64,000 nt of DNA, from contig JAIUPL010000011.1 in assembly GCA_020160935.1 (NCBI GenBank), positions 110,010 to 174,009 on the forward strand, read 5' to 3'. How positions within the stretch are numbered: the first letter of the stretch is position 1; the number at the start of each line of letters is the position of its first letter. Under the pieces are notes generated by a model, which ran no database searches, was not told where the DNA came from, and worked only from the letters and a program-made list of their open reading frames with translations. Positions 49,822 through 58,324 of this stretch are shown piece by piece. Source of the DNA: Bacteroidota bacterium (lineage in GTDB: Bacteria > Bacteroidota > Bacteroidia > Chitinophagales > Saprospiraceae). The translations under genes and the position numbers were made by a program.

Positions 49822-52383
49822 ATGAAACATTCAGTACAACTCTTTATACTTCTGTTCCTGCTGCCTGCTGCAGGATTTGCCCAAAACACCATCAAAGGCA
49901 TCATAAAAGATACTGACGGCCTCTTTGCAGATGGCGCTACGGTAGGCGTAAAAGGCACATCCGATTTTGCTTTTGCAGATACTGCTGGCGTGTTCAGCCT
50001 GACGACCAAACACGAATACCCGCTCACCCTTGTTGTAAAATACCTCGGCTACGTCACCCAGGAAATTGAAGTGACTGCTGCAACTGTCCAGCCTTTGCAG
50101 GTCATTCTGGTAGGTGATAATTTCCTCGAAGAAATCATCGTCACTTCCCGCCGTCGCAAGGAAGCGGCGCAGGAAATTCCGATTCCGGTATCCGTTGTAG
50201 GGGGGGCAGTGGTTGCCGAAACCGGCGCTTTCAACGTCAACCGCCTGAAAGAACTCATTCCTTCCGTACAATTGTATTCCTCCAATCCGCGCAATACCGG
50301 CCTTAGCATTCGTGGCCTCGGCACCACTTTCGGACTCACCAACGACGGTATCGATCCGGGTGTCGGCTTTTATGTAGACGGTGTGTACTACGCCCGCCCG
50401 GCTGCTGCCACGCTCGATTTTATCGATGTAGAACAAATTGAAGTGCTGCGTGGCCCTCAGGGCACGCTGTTTGGCAAAAATACTACGGCAGGAACCTTCA
50501 ATGTGACGACGCGCAAACCGAGTTTTACCCCCGGTGGCAATTTCGAACTGAGTTATGGCAACTACGGCTACATCCAGGCCAAAGCCTCTGTTACGGGGCC
50601 ACTGAGCAAAAAACTCGCCGGTCGCATTTCATTTTCCGGTACCCAGCGCGACGGGCTCATCAAAAATGTGAGAACCGATAAATACATCAACGACCTGAAC
50701 AACATCGGTTTCCGCGCCCAGTTGCTGTACAAACCATCCGAAAGACTCAATATTACCCTGGCCGGAGATGCTACCCGCCAGCGCCCCGACGGCTATGCGC
50801 AGGTGTTTGCAGGCGTGGCGCCTACGCTGCGGGCGCCTTATCGCCAGTTTGAGCAAATCATCGCCGATCTGAACTACACCCTGCCCAGCCGCAATCCCTT
50901 CGACCGAATTGTAGACCATGACACGCCGTGGCGCTCCAACAACGACCTGGGCGGCGTATCGCTGAATTTTGACTATATCATCGGTTCGGGCACACTGACG
51001 GCTACCTCGGCCTGGAGATACTGGAATTGGGATCCCTCAAACGACCGCGATTTCACGGGTTTGCAGGCGCTTCGTCTCTCGCAGGCTACTTCGCGGCACC
51101 AGCACTGGTCGCAGGAAGTACGTTGGGCGGGTTCGCTGTCGTCGAAAGTGACCGGTGTATTCGGCGTGTTCGTGTTCGGTCAGGAACTTAACTCCGATCC
51201 TGTGCACATCGAGGAATCGGGCAACGCACAATGGCGTTTTTCTCAAAGTTCGACCAGTTCGCTGTGGGCAACACCAGGGCTTTTTGACGGATACGGCATC
51301 AAAACCACACAAAAACTCAATACACTCAGCGCCGCGGCCTTCAGCCAGATCGACTGGGCCATTACCAAACGCCTGAGCGTGCTGCCAGGGCTGCGGTTCA
51401 ACTACGACGATAAATCGGTCAATTTCAAACGCGAAACCTACGGCGGCCTGGAAACGACCGACCCTGCCCTGATTGCGCTGAAAAACCAGGTGTATACCAA
51501 CCAGGCTTTTGATGCCCAAATCGACGACACCAACTTTTCGGGCCAACTGACCCTGGCTTTCAAGGCCAATAAACGCATCAATACTTTTGCCACTTATTCC
51601 ACCGGTTTCAAACCAGTAGGCCTCAACCTCGGCGGTCTGCCAAGTGCCAGTGGAGCACCCTTGATCGAACTGGCAGTGATCAAACCCGAAGCCGTCAGCC
51701 ATACCGAACTGGTGTTCAAAACAACGCCGACGGCTTCATCGACCCTGAACCTGACGCTGTACAACACTGACATCAAAGATTATCAGACACAGGTGCAGTC
51801 GCCCGAACTGGGTATCAACCGCGGTTACCTGGCCAATGCCGAAAAAGTGCGCGTGCGCGGTGTGGAATTCGATGGCAACATTCGCGTTAAAAAATTCCTG
51901 ACGCTCTATGCCAATGTAGCCTACACCGACGGAAAATACGTTACCTTTACGAATGCCCCGCTTCCACTGGAGGAAACTGGTAAATCGGTCGACGGCATAC
52001 AGGTGGCTTTCAAGGATGTGTCGGGCGGAGCATTGCCGGGCATTTCCAAATGGGCGGCATCTTACGGCACTGATTTATCCAAAACAGGCAAGTTTTTCCG
52101 TAAAACAGGTAGTTTTTACATTGCCATCGACGCGTACTACCGCTCCGGATTTTCTTCCAGCCCATCGCCCTCGAAGTACCTCGTGATCGATGGCTACACC
52201 CTTCTGAATGCCCGCATCGGTTTCCGTGCCACCCGTGGATTTTCATTCTCCATTTGGTCGCGCAACCTGCTGGATAAAGACTACTTTGAACAATTGCTGC
52301 CCGGCGCCGGCAATGCCGGTCATTATGCTGCGGTACTCGGCGACCCGAGAACCTTTGGCGTGACGCTGCGGCAGGCGTTTTGA
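49822..52383 (+). CDS. TonB-dependent receptor with carboxypeptidase-like N-domain
   Basis: 853 residues. A signal peptide (ending AGFAQ near 20) is followed by a CarboxypepD_reg-like domain (about 22-105), the plug domain (about 115-230, SIRGLGTTFG and EVLRGPQGTLFGKN) and a 22-strand barrel ending in RQAF. It brings a bulky substrate across the outer membrane with TonB energy. No SusD partner follows. Its place among sulfur genes and behind a palindrome of the Rrf2 type suggests a sulfur source such as an organosulfur compound; this is inference. The ATG at 49822 gives the signal peptide. Confidence 0.92.
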   Translation: MKHSVQLFILLFLLPAAGFAQNTIKGIIKDTDGLFADGATVGVKGTSDFAFADTAGVFSLTTKHEYPLTLVVKYLGYVTQEIEVTAATVQPLQVILVGDNFLEEIIVTSRRRKEAAQEIPIPVSVVGGAVVAETGAFNVNRLKELIPSVQLYSSNPRNTGLSIRGLGTTFGLTNDGIDPGVGFYVDGVYYARPAAATLDFIDVEQIEVLRGPQGTLFGKNTTAGTFNVTTRKPSFTPGGNFELSYGNYGYIQAKASVTGPLSKKLAGRISFSGTQRDGLIKNVRTDKYINDLNNIGFRAQLLYKPSERLNITLAGDATRQRPDGYAQVFAGVAPTLRAPYRQFEQIIADLNYTLPSRNPFDRIVDHDTPWRSNNDLGGVSLNFDYIIGSGTLTATSAWRYWNWDPSNDRDFTGLQALRLSQATSRHQHWSQEVRWAGSLSSKVTGVFGVFVFGQELNSDPVHIEESGNAQWRFSQSSTSSLWATPGLFDGYGIKTTQKLNTLSAAAFSQIDWAITKRLSVLPGLRFNYDDKSVNFKRETYGGLETTDPALIALKNQVYTNQAFDAQIDDTNFSGQLTLAFKANKRINTFATYSTGFKPVGLNLGGLPSASGAPLIELAVIKPEAVSHTELVFKTTPTASSTLNLTLYNTDIKDYQTQVQSPELGINRGYLANAEKVRVRGVEFDGNIRVKKFLTLYANVAYTDGKYVTFTNAPLPLEETGKSVDGIQVAFKDVSGGALPGISKWAASYGTDLSKTGKFFRKTGSFYIAIDAYYRSGFSSSPSPSKYLVIDGYTLLNARIGFRATRGFSFSIWSRNLLDKDYFEQLLPGAGNAGHYAAVLGDPRTFGVTLRQAF

Positions 52384-52484
52384 TTTTTGGACCTCACCCC
52401 CCGGCCCCCTCTCCAACGGAGAGGGGGTGACTTCCTACACGCTCCCCCTCTCCGTTGGAGAGGGGGCCGGGGGGTGAGGTCTAC
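52384..52484. repeat. Perfect-arm inverted repeat after the TonB receptor gene
   Basis: CTCACCCCCCGGCCCC and CTCTCCAACGGAGAGGGGG-type arms pair with their complements across a 14-nt centre, giving a very stable hairpin of over 35 bp directly after the stop codon. Confidence 0.8.
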
Positions 52485-52510
52485 ACACTCTCTCACACTC
52501 GCAACCCTCT

Positions 52511-53269
52511 ATGAAGATTAAAAACACGTTACCCCTGATTTTGCTTTGTTTTTTTTACTGGACAAGCAGTTTCGCACAGAAAACGATTACGACGGACGAA
52601 CAAACCTGGTTTGGCGTTTTGAGTCAGATACGCTTTAGCCAACGATGGGGTTTATGGGCTGACGCTCACTTGCGCCTGCGGGAAAACTATCTGGGTGAAT
52701 TGGCACAAAGTATTGTTCGGGTGGGCCCCACGTTTTACATCACCGACGATGTGCGCCTGACAGCCGCCTATGCCTACGTTAACCATTTCCCGGGAGAAGG
52801 GCATGAAAACATCTCTCAGCCCGAACATCGCCCCTGGCAACAGGTGCAATGGTTTACAAGATGGCCCAAGGTGCGACTAATGCAGGCCATACGACTGGAA
52901 GAACGTTTTCGACGTAAGATACTGGATGACAATACTTTGGCTGAAGGTTATCTGTACAATCCGCGCGTCCGCTACAACTTCGCTTTGTTCTTTCCGCTCA
53001 CAAAAAAAGGCCTGAACCCGGGAGGATTACAGTTTCTGCTGAACGACGAAATCATGGTGAATTTTGGCAAAAACATCGTGTACAACTACTTCGACCAGAA
53101 CCGGTTTTTTGCCGGACTGGCCTACCAGATTAACCCGCATGCACAGTTGCAGGGCGGGTATATGAATTTATTTCAGCAACAGGCATCCGGCAATCGGTAT
53201 CGCAACCAGCATACGATCCGGATTTTTTACTTTCACAATTTCGACCTGCGCAAACAAGCGACTAAATAG
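52511..53269 (+). CDS. DUF2490 outer-membrane-type protein
   Basis: 252 residues. A signal peptide (to about 22, SSFAQ) is followed by a DUF2490 beta-barrel-like domain with TWFGVLSQIRFSQRWGLW, RLRENYLGELAQSIVRVG, RLEERF and a C-terminal strand ending IRIFYFHNFDLR. The function is unknown. It is between the TonB receptor and the ChrA gene, which starts 10 nt downstream. Confidence 0.8.
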   Translation: MKIKNTLPLILLCFFYWTSSFAQKTITTDEQTWFGVLSQIRFSQRWGLWADAHLRLRENYLGELAQSIVRVGPTFYITDDVRLTAAYAYVNHFPGEGHENISQPEHRPWQQVQWFTRWPKVRLMQAIRLEERFRRKILDDNTLAEGYLYNPRVRYNFALFFPLTKKGLNPGGLQFLLNDEIMVNFGKNIVYNYFDQNRFFAGLAYQINPHAQLQGGYMNLFQQQASGNRYRNQHTIRIFYFHNFDLRKQATK

Positions 53270-53279
53270 TAGAACCCTC

Positions 53280-54581
53280 ATGCAACACCCACCTCCTGCA
53301 CCTGCTTTTCGCGAGGCCCTGGCATTCTGGGCCCGGCTCGGTGTGGTCAGTTTTGGCGGGCCGGCCGGGCAAATTGCCATCATGCACACCTTTCTGGTGG
53401 ATAAAAAACGCTGGATCAGCGACCGAAAATTTCTCCATGCCCTCAATTATTGCATGCTGCTGCCTGGTCCTGAAGCCCAACAATTGGCCACTTATACGGG
53501 CTGGATGCTGCATGGCGTACGTGGCGGACTGGCGGCGGGCATCCTGTTCGTACTTCCATCTACATTGATCTTGTTGGGATTGAGCGTGTTGTATGTGACG
53601 TACGGTGCGCTGCCAATGGTTCAGGCTGCTTTCCTGTTTTTGAAACCTGCCGTTGTGGCCATTGTAGCGGGAGCCATTGTAAAAATTGGAAAAAAGTCGC
53701 TGCAGTCCCCTGTACACTACCTGGTGGCCGCCGCCGCTTTTTTGGCTATTTATTGGGGCAATGTGCCATTTCCGCTCATCATTGCGGGAGCCATTTTGAC
53801 CGGTATAGCCATGTACCGCATATCGGCAGTGAAAGGGCTGCCCAACAAACAAGGAGCGGATGAGGATGCATCAGAACGCGGCTGGCTCATCAACAGCCAC
53901 ACGGTACTCGATCACACAGGTTTTTCCTGGCCACGCCTGCTTCGGCAAGGGATTGTGGCCCTTCTTTTGTGGCTTGTCCCGCTATTATTATTGGCTGTCG
54001 GGACAAATTTTGATTTCTGGAAACGGCTTTGTCTGTTTTTTACACAGGCTGCGCTGGTCACATTCGGAGGCGCATACGCTGTATTGCCTTATGTCGCGCA
54101 GGTCAGTGTAGAAAAATTCGGATGGCTCACCCACCTGGAAATGCTCGACGGGCTTGCACTCGGCGAAACCACGCCCGGCCCGCTGATCATGGTGCTGGCC
54201 TTTGTAGGGTTTATGGCCGGGTATCACACCTTTTCCGGGTCGCTGGGCGCCGCCACATTGGGGCTGGCGCTCACAGTGTATTACACGTTCCTGCCTTCGT
54301 TTTTATTCATTTTTGCCGGTGCGCCTCTGATCGAACGCACGCAAACCAATCCGGCGGTAAAATCCGTGTTGCAATATGCGACCTCGGCGGTGGTAGGCGT
54401 CATCCTGAGTTTGTGCCTTTTTCTGGGAAAAGCGGTCATAGCACCCCATGCGCCACACATAGAATGGCCGGCGCTGTTGTGGACTATAATATCTCTTGTG
54501 GCGTTACAGATATTTAAGGTAAATTTGATGTGGTGGATCGGTGTAAGTGTTGTGGCTGGTGTAATTTGGTCGGCTGTATGA
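53280..54581 (+). CDS. ChrA-family (CHR) transporter
   Basis: 433 residues with two CHR domains in tandem (about 10-195 and 215-430). Each starts with the F-x-x-L-G-x-x-S/T-F-G-G/G-A motif (ARLGVVSFGGPAGQ and TQAALVTFGGAYAV) and has about five to six hydrophobic segments. Known members expel chromate, a sulfate analogue. As no SulP, CysTWA or CysP sulfate permease is seen here, this protein inside the sulfate locus may move sulfate or a related oxyanion; that is inference. Confidence 0.88.
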   Translation: MQHPPPAPAFREALAFWARLGVVSFGGPAGQIAIMHTFLVDKKRWISDRKFLHALNYCMLLPGPEAQQLATYTGWMLHGVRGGLAAGILFVLPSTLILLGLSVLYVTYGALPMVQAAFLFLKPAVVAIVAGAIVKIGKKSLQSPVHYLVAAAAFLAIYWGNVPFPLIIAGAILTGIAMYRISAVKGLPNKQGADEDASERGWLINSHTVLDHTGFSWPRLLRQGIVALLLWLVPLLLLAVGTNFDFWKRLCLFFTQAALVTFGGAYAVLPYVAQVSVEKFGWLTHLEMLDGLALGETTPGPLIMVLAFVGFMAGYHTFSGSLGAATLGLALTVYYTFLPSFLFIFAGAPLIERTQTNPAVKSVLQYATSAVVGVILSLCLFLGKAVIAPHAPHIEWPALLWTIISLVALQIFKVNLMWWIGVSVVAGVIWSAV

Positions 54582-54642
54582 AAACGCAATGAATCAGAAG
54601 ACCGGAAAGAGGCTGTTTACAAGTATCGCATTTGGAATTGGA

Positions 54643-54727
54643 TCAGATTTTTATTTTGTTTCCTATTCTAAAAACCTATGAGGTTTTTAAAACCTCATAG
54701 GTTTAATGCTCAATAAAAACAAAATTT
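54643..54727. repeat. Extragenic palindrome CCTATGAGGTTTTT, copy 2
   Basis: Second copy of the element at 40788, including its flanks. It lies in the spacer before cysI. Confidence 0.75.
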
Positions 54728-54809
54728 GTCCGATTAAATAAAATAACTGCGGCATACCGCATCATTTCCGGGCCTCGCTTCGGGCGATGGCGCTACACAA
54801 GACAAGATC

Positions 54810-56540
54810 ATGGCAGAAAAAAAATTATCGGAAGTCGAGATCATCAAGGAAAACAGCGATTACCTGCGTGGTTCGCTGGTGCAAAGCCTCGACAATAAAA
54901 TTACCGGAGCGCTGTACCCGGACGATACCCAATTGATCAAATTCCATGGCGCGTATCAGCAAACCGACCGCGACCTGGAAAGCGAGCGAAAAACGCAAAA
55001 ACTGGAACCGCTGTATTCCATGATGATCCGCATTCGGGTGCCCGGTGGCGTGGCAACACCGGCACAGTGGCTTCGCATGGACGAACTGGCTTCGAAATAC
55101 GGCAACGGCACCATGAAACTCACCACCCGCCAGGCATTCCAGTTGCATGGCATCCGCAAACGCCACCTGAAAGCGACTATTCAGGGATTCAACGAGGTGA
55201 TGCTCGACAGCATTGCAGGTTGCGGCGACGTGAATCGCAATGTCATGTGCAGTCCCAACCCCAATGAAAGCAAGGTGCACGAGGCCGTGTGGGATATTTC
55301 CCGGCAAATCAGTGCTGAATTTACCCCGCAAACCAGCGCCTACTACGAAATATGGATGGACGGTCAGCCGGTCGACGAATCGCAGCCGTTCACTACCCGC
55401 CCGCAGGACACTGCTGCTGCCAAAGACGCCGAGCCGATCTACGGAAAAACCTACCTGCCGCGTAAATTCAAAATTGCCATCGCCGTACCGCCTTACAACG
55501 ATACCGACATTTTTGCCAACGACATCGGCCTGGTGGCTATCGAAAAAGACGGCGAACTGGAAGGCTTCAACGTGGCTGCCGGCGGCGGACTAGGCATGAC
55601 ATTCGGTATGCCGGAAACCTTCCCGCGCCTGGCCGATATGCTCGGATATGTAGACAAAAAAGACGTGCTGAAAGTGTGTGAAGCCATTCTCACCACCCAG
55701 CGCGACAACGGCAACCGTGAAAACCGCAAATTCAGTCGCCTGAAATACACCATCGAACGCATGGGCCTCGAAGCCTTCAAACAGGAAGTGGAGCGCCGTA
55801 CAGGGTTTGCATTTCAGGAAGCAAAACCGTATAAATTCATCCATTCTGGCGACCCGCTGGGCTGGACCAAAACCCACGACGGCCACTATAACCTCGGACT
55901 CTTTATTGAAGGCGGGCGTATTGTCGATTATCCGGATTACCCGCTGCGCACGGCCCTGCGGGTGCTGGCCTCCATCAATGAGGGCGATTTCCGCCTGACG
56001 GGAAATCAAAACCTCGTGATCGGCCATATTTCTGCCGAGAAAAAGCCTGTGGTGGAAGCCATTCTCGACAAATACGGCGTGTTGCAGGCTACGTACAAAC
56101 AAACGGCGCTGCGACAGAACTCCATTGCCTGCGTCGCACTCAATACCTGCTCGCTGGCATTTGCCGAGGCCGAACGCTACTTGCCGTCTCTGATCGATAA
56201 AATTGACCTGATTATTCGTGCCCACGGCCTGGAAAAAGACGCGATCAACATCCGTATGACCGGCTGCCCCAATGGCTGCGGCCGGCCATATCTAGGGGAA
56301 ATTGCTTTTATCGGAAAATCGCCCGGCCGCTACAACCTCTACCTCGGGGCTGCCCACAATGGCGAGCGCATGAACAAACTGTACCGCGAAATGCTCGACG
56401 AAGCGGGTATTCTGGCCGAACTGGAACCCATCATCGGCGCCTATGCCCGGGAGCGGCAACGAAATGAAACCTTTGGCGATTTTGTGATTCGGCAGGGCTA
56501 TGTAAAAGCAACCACGCACGGAACCAATTTTCACGATTGA
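54810..56540 (+). CDS. cysI: Sulfite reductase hemoprotein subunit (CysI)
   Basis: 576 residues. Two ferredoxin-like half domains and two siroheme domains are visible, with substrate-binding arginines in KLTTRQAFQLHG. The cluster cysteines lie in C-x5-C (ACVALNTCSLAF) and C-x3-C (TGCPNGCGRP), which hold the 4Fe-4S centre bridged to siroheme. It carries out six-electron reduction of sulfite to sulfide using electrons from CysJ. Nitrite reductases are related, but the length and context point to sulfite. The spacer before it holds a repeat palindrome, so it may be transcribed from elsewhere. Confidence 0.94.
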   Translation: MAEKKLSEVEIIKENSDYLRGSLVQSLDNKITGALYPDDTQLIKFHGAYQQTDRDLESERKTQKLEPLYSMMIRIRVPGGVATPAQWLRMDELASKYGNGTMKLTTRQAFQLHGIRKRHLKATIQGFNEVMLDSIAGCGDVNRNVMCSPNPNESKVHEAVWDISRQISAEFTPQTSAYYEIWMDGQPVDESQPFTTRPQDTAAAKDAEPIYGKTYLPRKFKIAIAVPPYNDTDIFANDIGLVAIEKDGELEGFNVAAGGGLGMTFGMPETFPRLADMLGYVDKKDVLKVCEAILTTQRDNGNRENRKFSRLKYTIERMGLEAFKQEVERRTGFAFQEAKPYKFIHSGDPLGWTKTHDGHYNLGLFIEGGRIVDYPDYPLRTALRVLASINEGDFRLTGNQNLVIGHISAEKKPVVEAILDKYGVLQATYKQTALRQNSIACVALNTCSLAFAEAERYLPSLIDKIDLIIRAHGLEKDAINIRMTGCPNGCGRPYLGEIAFIGKSPGRYNLYLGAAHNGERMNKLYREMLDEAGILAELEPIIGAYARERQRNETFGDFVIRQGYVKATTHGTNFHD

Positions 56541-56591
56541 GAGCGCTTTAAACACGCTTCAAGGTATTGTCAACCCTTTTCGCAACAAAAC

Positions 56592-58151
56592 ATGGACGAA
56601 ATCCTGCACTCCGCCCATTTTTCAGAAACACCACCGACCGTTTTTACCGGAAACGGCGGCGGCAATAAACTGTTTCCGGTATTCCTGAAAATGGAGCACT
56701 TCGATGTACTGATCGTCGGAGGGGGAAATGTAGGCATGGAAAAAATTACTGCTGTGCTCGGTAATAGCCCCGATACGCGGGTCACGCTGGTGGCTTCCTC
56801 CATTTCAGACGAGATCAAGGCCTTTGCAGCGGAATATCCGCATGTTATCCTACAGGAAAAACCCTTCGAACGTGCCGACCTGATTGGGAAACAGTTTGTC
56901 ATTGCCGCCACCGACGATCCTGTGGTCAATCGGCAGGTGAAAGCGCTGGCTGCTGCGCGGGGTATCCTGGTGAATGTGGCCGATACGCCGCATTTATGCG
57001 ATTTTTACCTGAGTTCGATCGTCCAGAAAGGCGACCTGAAAATAGCCATTTCCACCAATGGCAAATCGCCGACCATTGCCAAACGCCTCAAGGAAACCCT
57101 GAACGAACTGTTGCCGGGCGAACTCAACGACATCCTGCAGCACATGCCCTCTATTCGTCAGAAACTGGGTGGCGATTTTACCGAAAAAGTGCGCAGCCTG
57201 AACAGCCTCACAGCCTCCATCGCAGCCGGTGAAGAGGCGCTGACCGCCGTGATTCCGCACCAGAACCTCGAACGCATCAAGGATTTGAGGTGGCGCCGAC
57301 TGGCCACTGCCGCGCTGGCAGCCTTCGGTTTGTCGCTGATTTTCAATGTGGTATCCTTTTATATCCCAACCCATACCTGGCCAGAAATCATCGGCCGCAT
57401 CGACTCGCAATTCTGGGTTTTTGTCGGCGTAGGTTTCGTTGCCCAACTGGCCGATGGCTTGTTGGGAATGGGCTATGGCGTCGTTACACAGGTATTTCTG
57501 ATGGGAGCGGGTGTACCGCTGGCTGCGGTAAGTTCGAGTATTCACACGGCAGAAGTGTTCACGGCCGGAGCGTCGGGGTATTCGCACTATCGTTTTGGCA
57601 ATATCAACCGGCGATTAGTGAAGGCCCTGCTCTTGCCGGGCGTCATTGGCGCTATTGCAGGCGCTGCGCTGCTAGCCTGGCTGGGCGATACGTACGCGGC
57701 GTACATCAAACCCATTCTTGCGGTGTACATCCTGCTGCTGGGTATGCGCATCCTGAGCCGTGCATTTGTTCGGTACAAGAAAAAAAACAAGGCGCGCAAT
57801 ATCGGCTGGCTGGCCGGCGCAGGTGGTTTTCTCGATTCTTTCGGCGGCGGCGGCTGGGGGCCGCTCGTCACCAGCACCCTCATTGCGAAAGGCAAAACGC
57901 CGCAATACGTGATCGGCTCGGTAAGCCTGACCGAGTTTTTTGTAACCCTCGCCAGTGCCGTCACGTTCTTCTCATTCATCGGCCTGTCTCACTGGACCGT
58001 CATCGCAGGCCTTATTCTGGGCGGGGTGGCTGCCGCACCTTTGGGCGCGCGCCTGGCCGGCAAACTGCCCGTTCGAGTCATGTATATCCTTGTAGGCCTG
58101 ATTATTATTATTTGGAGTGGACGGGTGTTGTGGAAAGCGATTCCGTGGTAG
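56592..58151 (+). CDS. Fusion: siroheme synthase (precorrin-2 dehydrogenase) domain and TauE/SafE exporter
   Basis: 519 residues in one unbroken frame. Residues 27-220 form a Met8/CysG N-terminal-like domain: NAD-binding IVGGGNVGMEK, AATDDPVVN, DTPHLCDFY and ISTNGKSPTIAKRLKE. A linker (221-235) leads to about eight membrane helices (236-519) of the TauE/SafE family (GFVAQLADGLLGMGYG, GGWGPLVTSTLI), known to export sulfite or import sulfonate-linked anions. One protein thus joins making of the siroheme cofactor with membrane transport of its substrate or its toxic excess. It follows cysI by 51 nt. Confidence 0.9.
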   Translation: MDEILHSAHFSETPPTVFTGNGGGNKLFPVFLKMEHFDVLIVGGGNVGMEKITAVLGNSPDTRVTLVASSISDEIKAFAAEYPHVILQEKPFERADLIGKQFVIAATDDPVVNRQVKALAAARGILVNVADTPHLCDFYLSSIVQKGDLKIAISTNGKSPTIAKRLKETLNELLPGELNDILQHMPSIRQKLGGDFTEKVRSLNSLTASIAAGEEALTAVIPHQNLERIKDLRWRRLATAALAAFGLSLIFNVVSFYIPTHTWPEIIGRIDSQFWVFVGVGFVAQLADGLLGMGYGVVTQVFLMGAGVPLAAVSSSIHTAEVFTAGASGYSHYRFGNINRRLVKALLLPGVIGAIAGAALLAWLGDTYAAYIKPILAVYILLLGMRILSRAFVRYKKKNKARNIGWLAGAGGFLDSFGGGGWGPLVTSTLIAKGKTPQYVIGSVSLTEFFVTLASAVTFFSFIGLSHWTVIAGLILGGVAAAPLGARLAGKLPVRVMYILVGLIIIIWSGRVLWKAIPW

Positions 58152-58280
58152 TAGCAAGGGACCAAAATGCAAGTGGCAAGGAGCAACAAGCCATGGGAAC
58201 AGCAAAATGAAGCATTTGCATAAATTTGGGCCTTCAAGGCCCCCAAAGCCTTTTTACCTCTCCTTCCATTGGCTCCCGCA

Positions 58281-58324
58281 TCGCACCCACTGTTGACTGT
58301 TGACTGTCGACTCTCGACTGACTA
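58281..58324. repeat. Heptamer array (GTTGACT type) after the fusion gene
   Basis: GTTGACT, GTTGACT, GTCGACT, CTCGACT: the same family as 2617-2656, in the same orientation. It ends one base before the stop of the T9SS gene on the opposite strand. The rest of the spacer holds a GGGCCTTCAAGGCCC palindrome. Confidence 0.7.
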
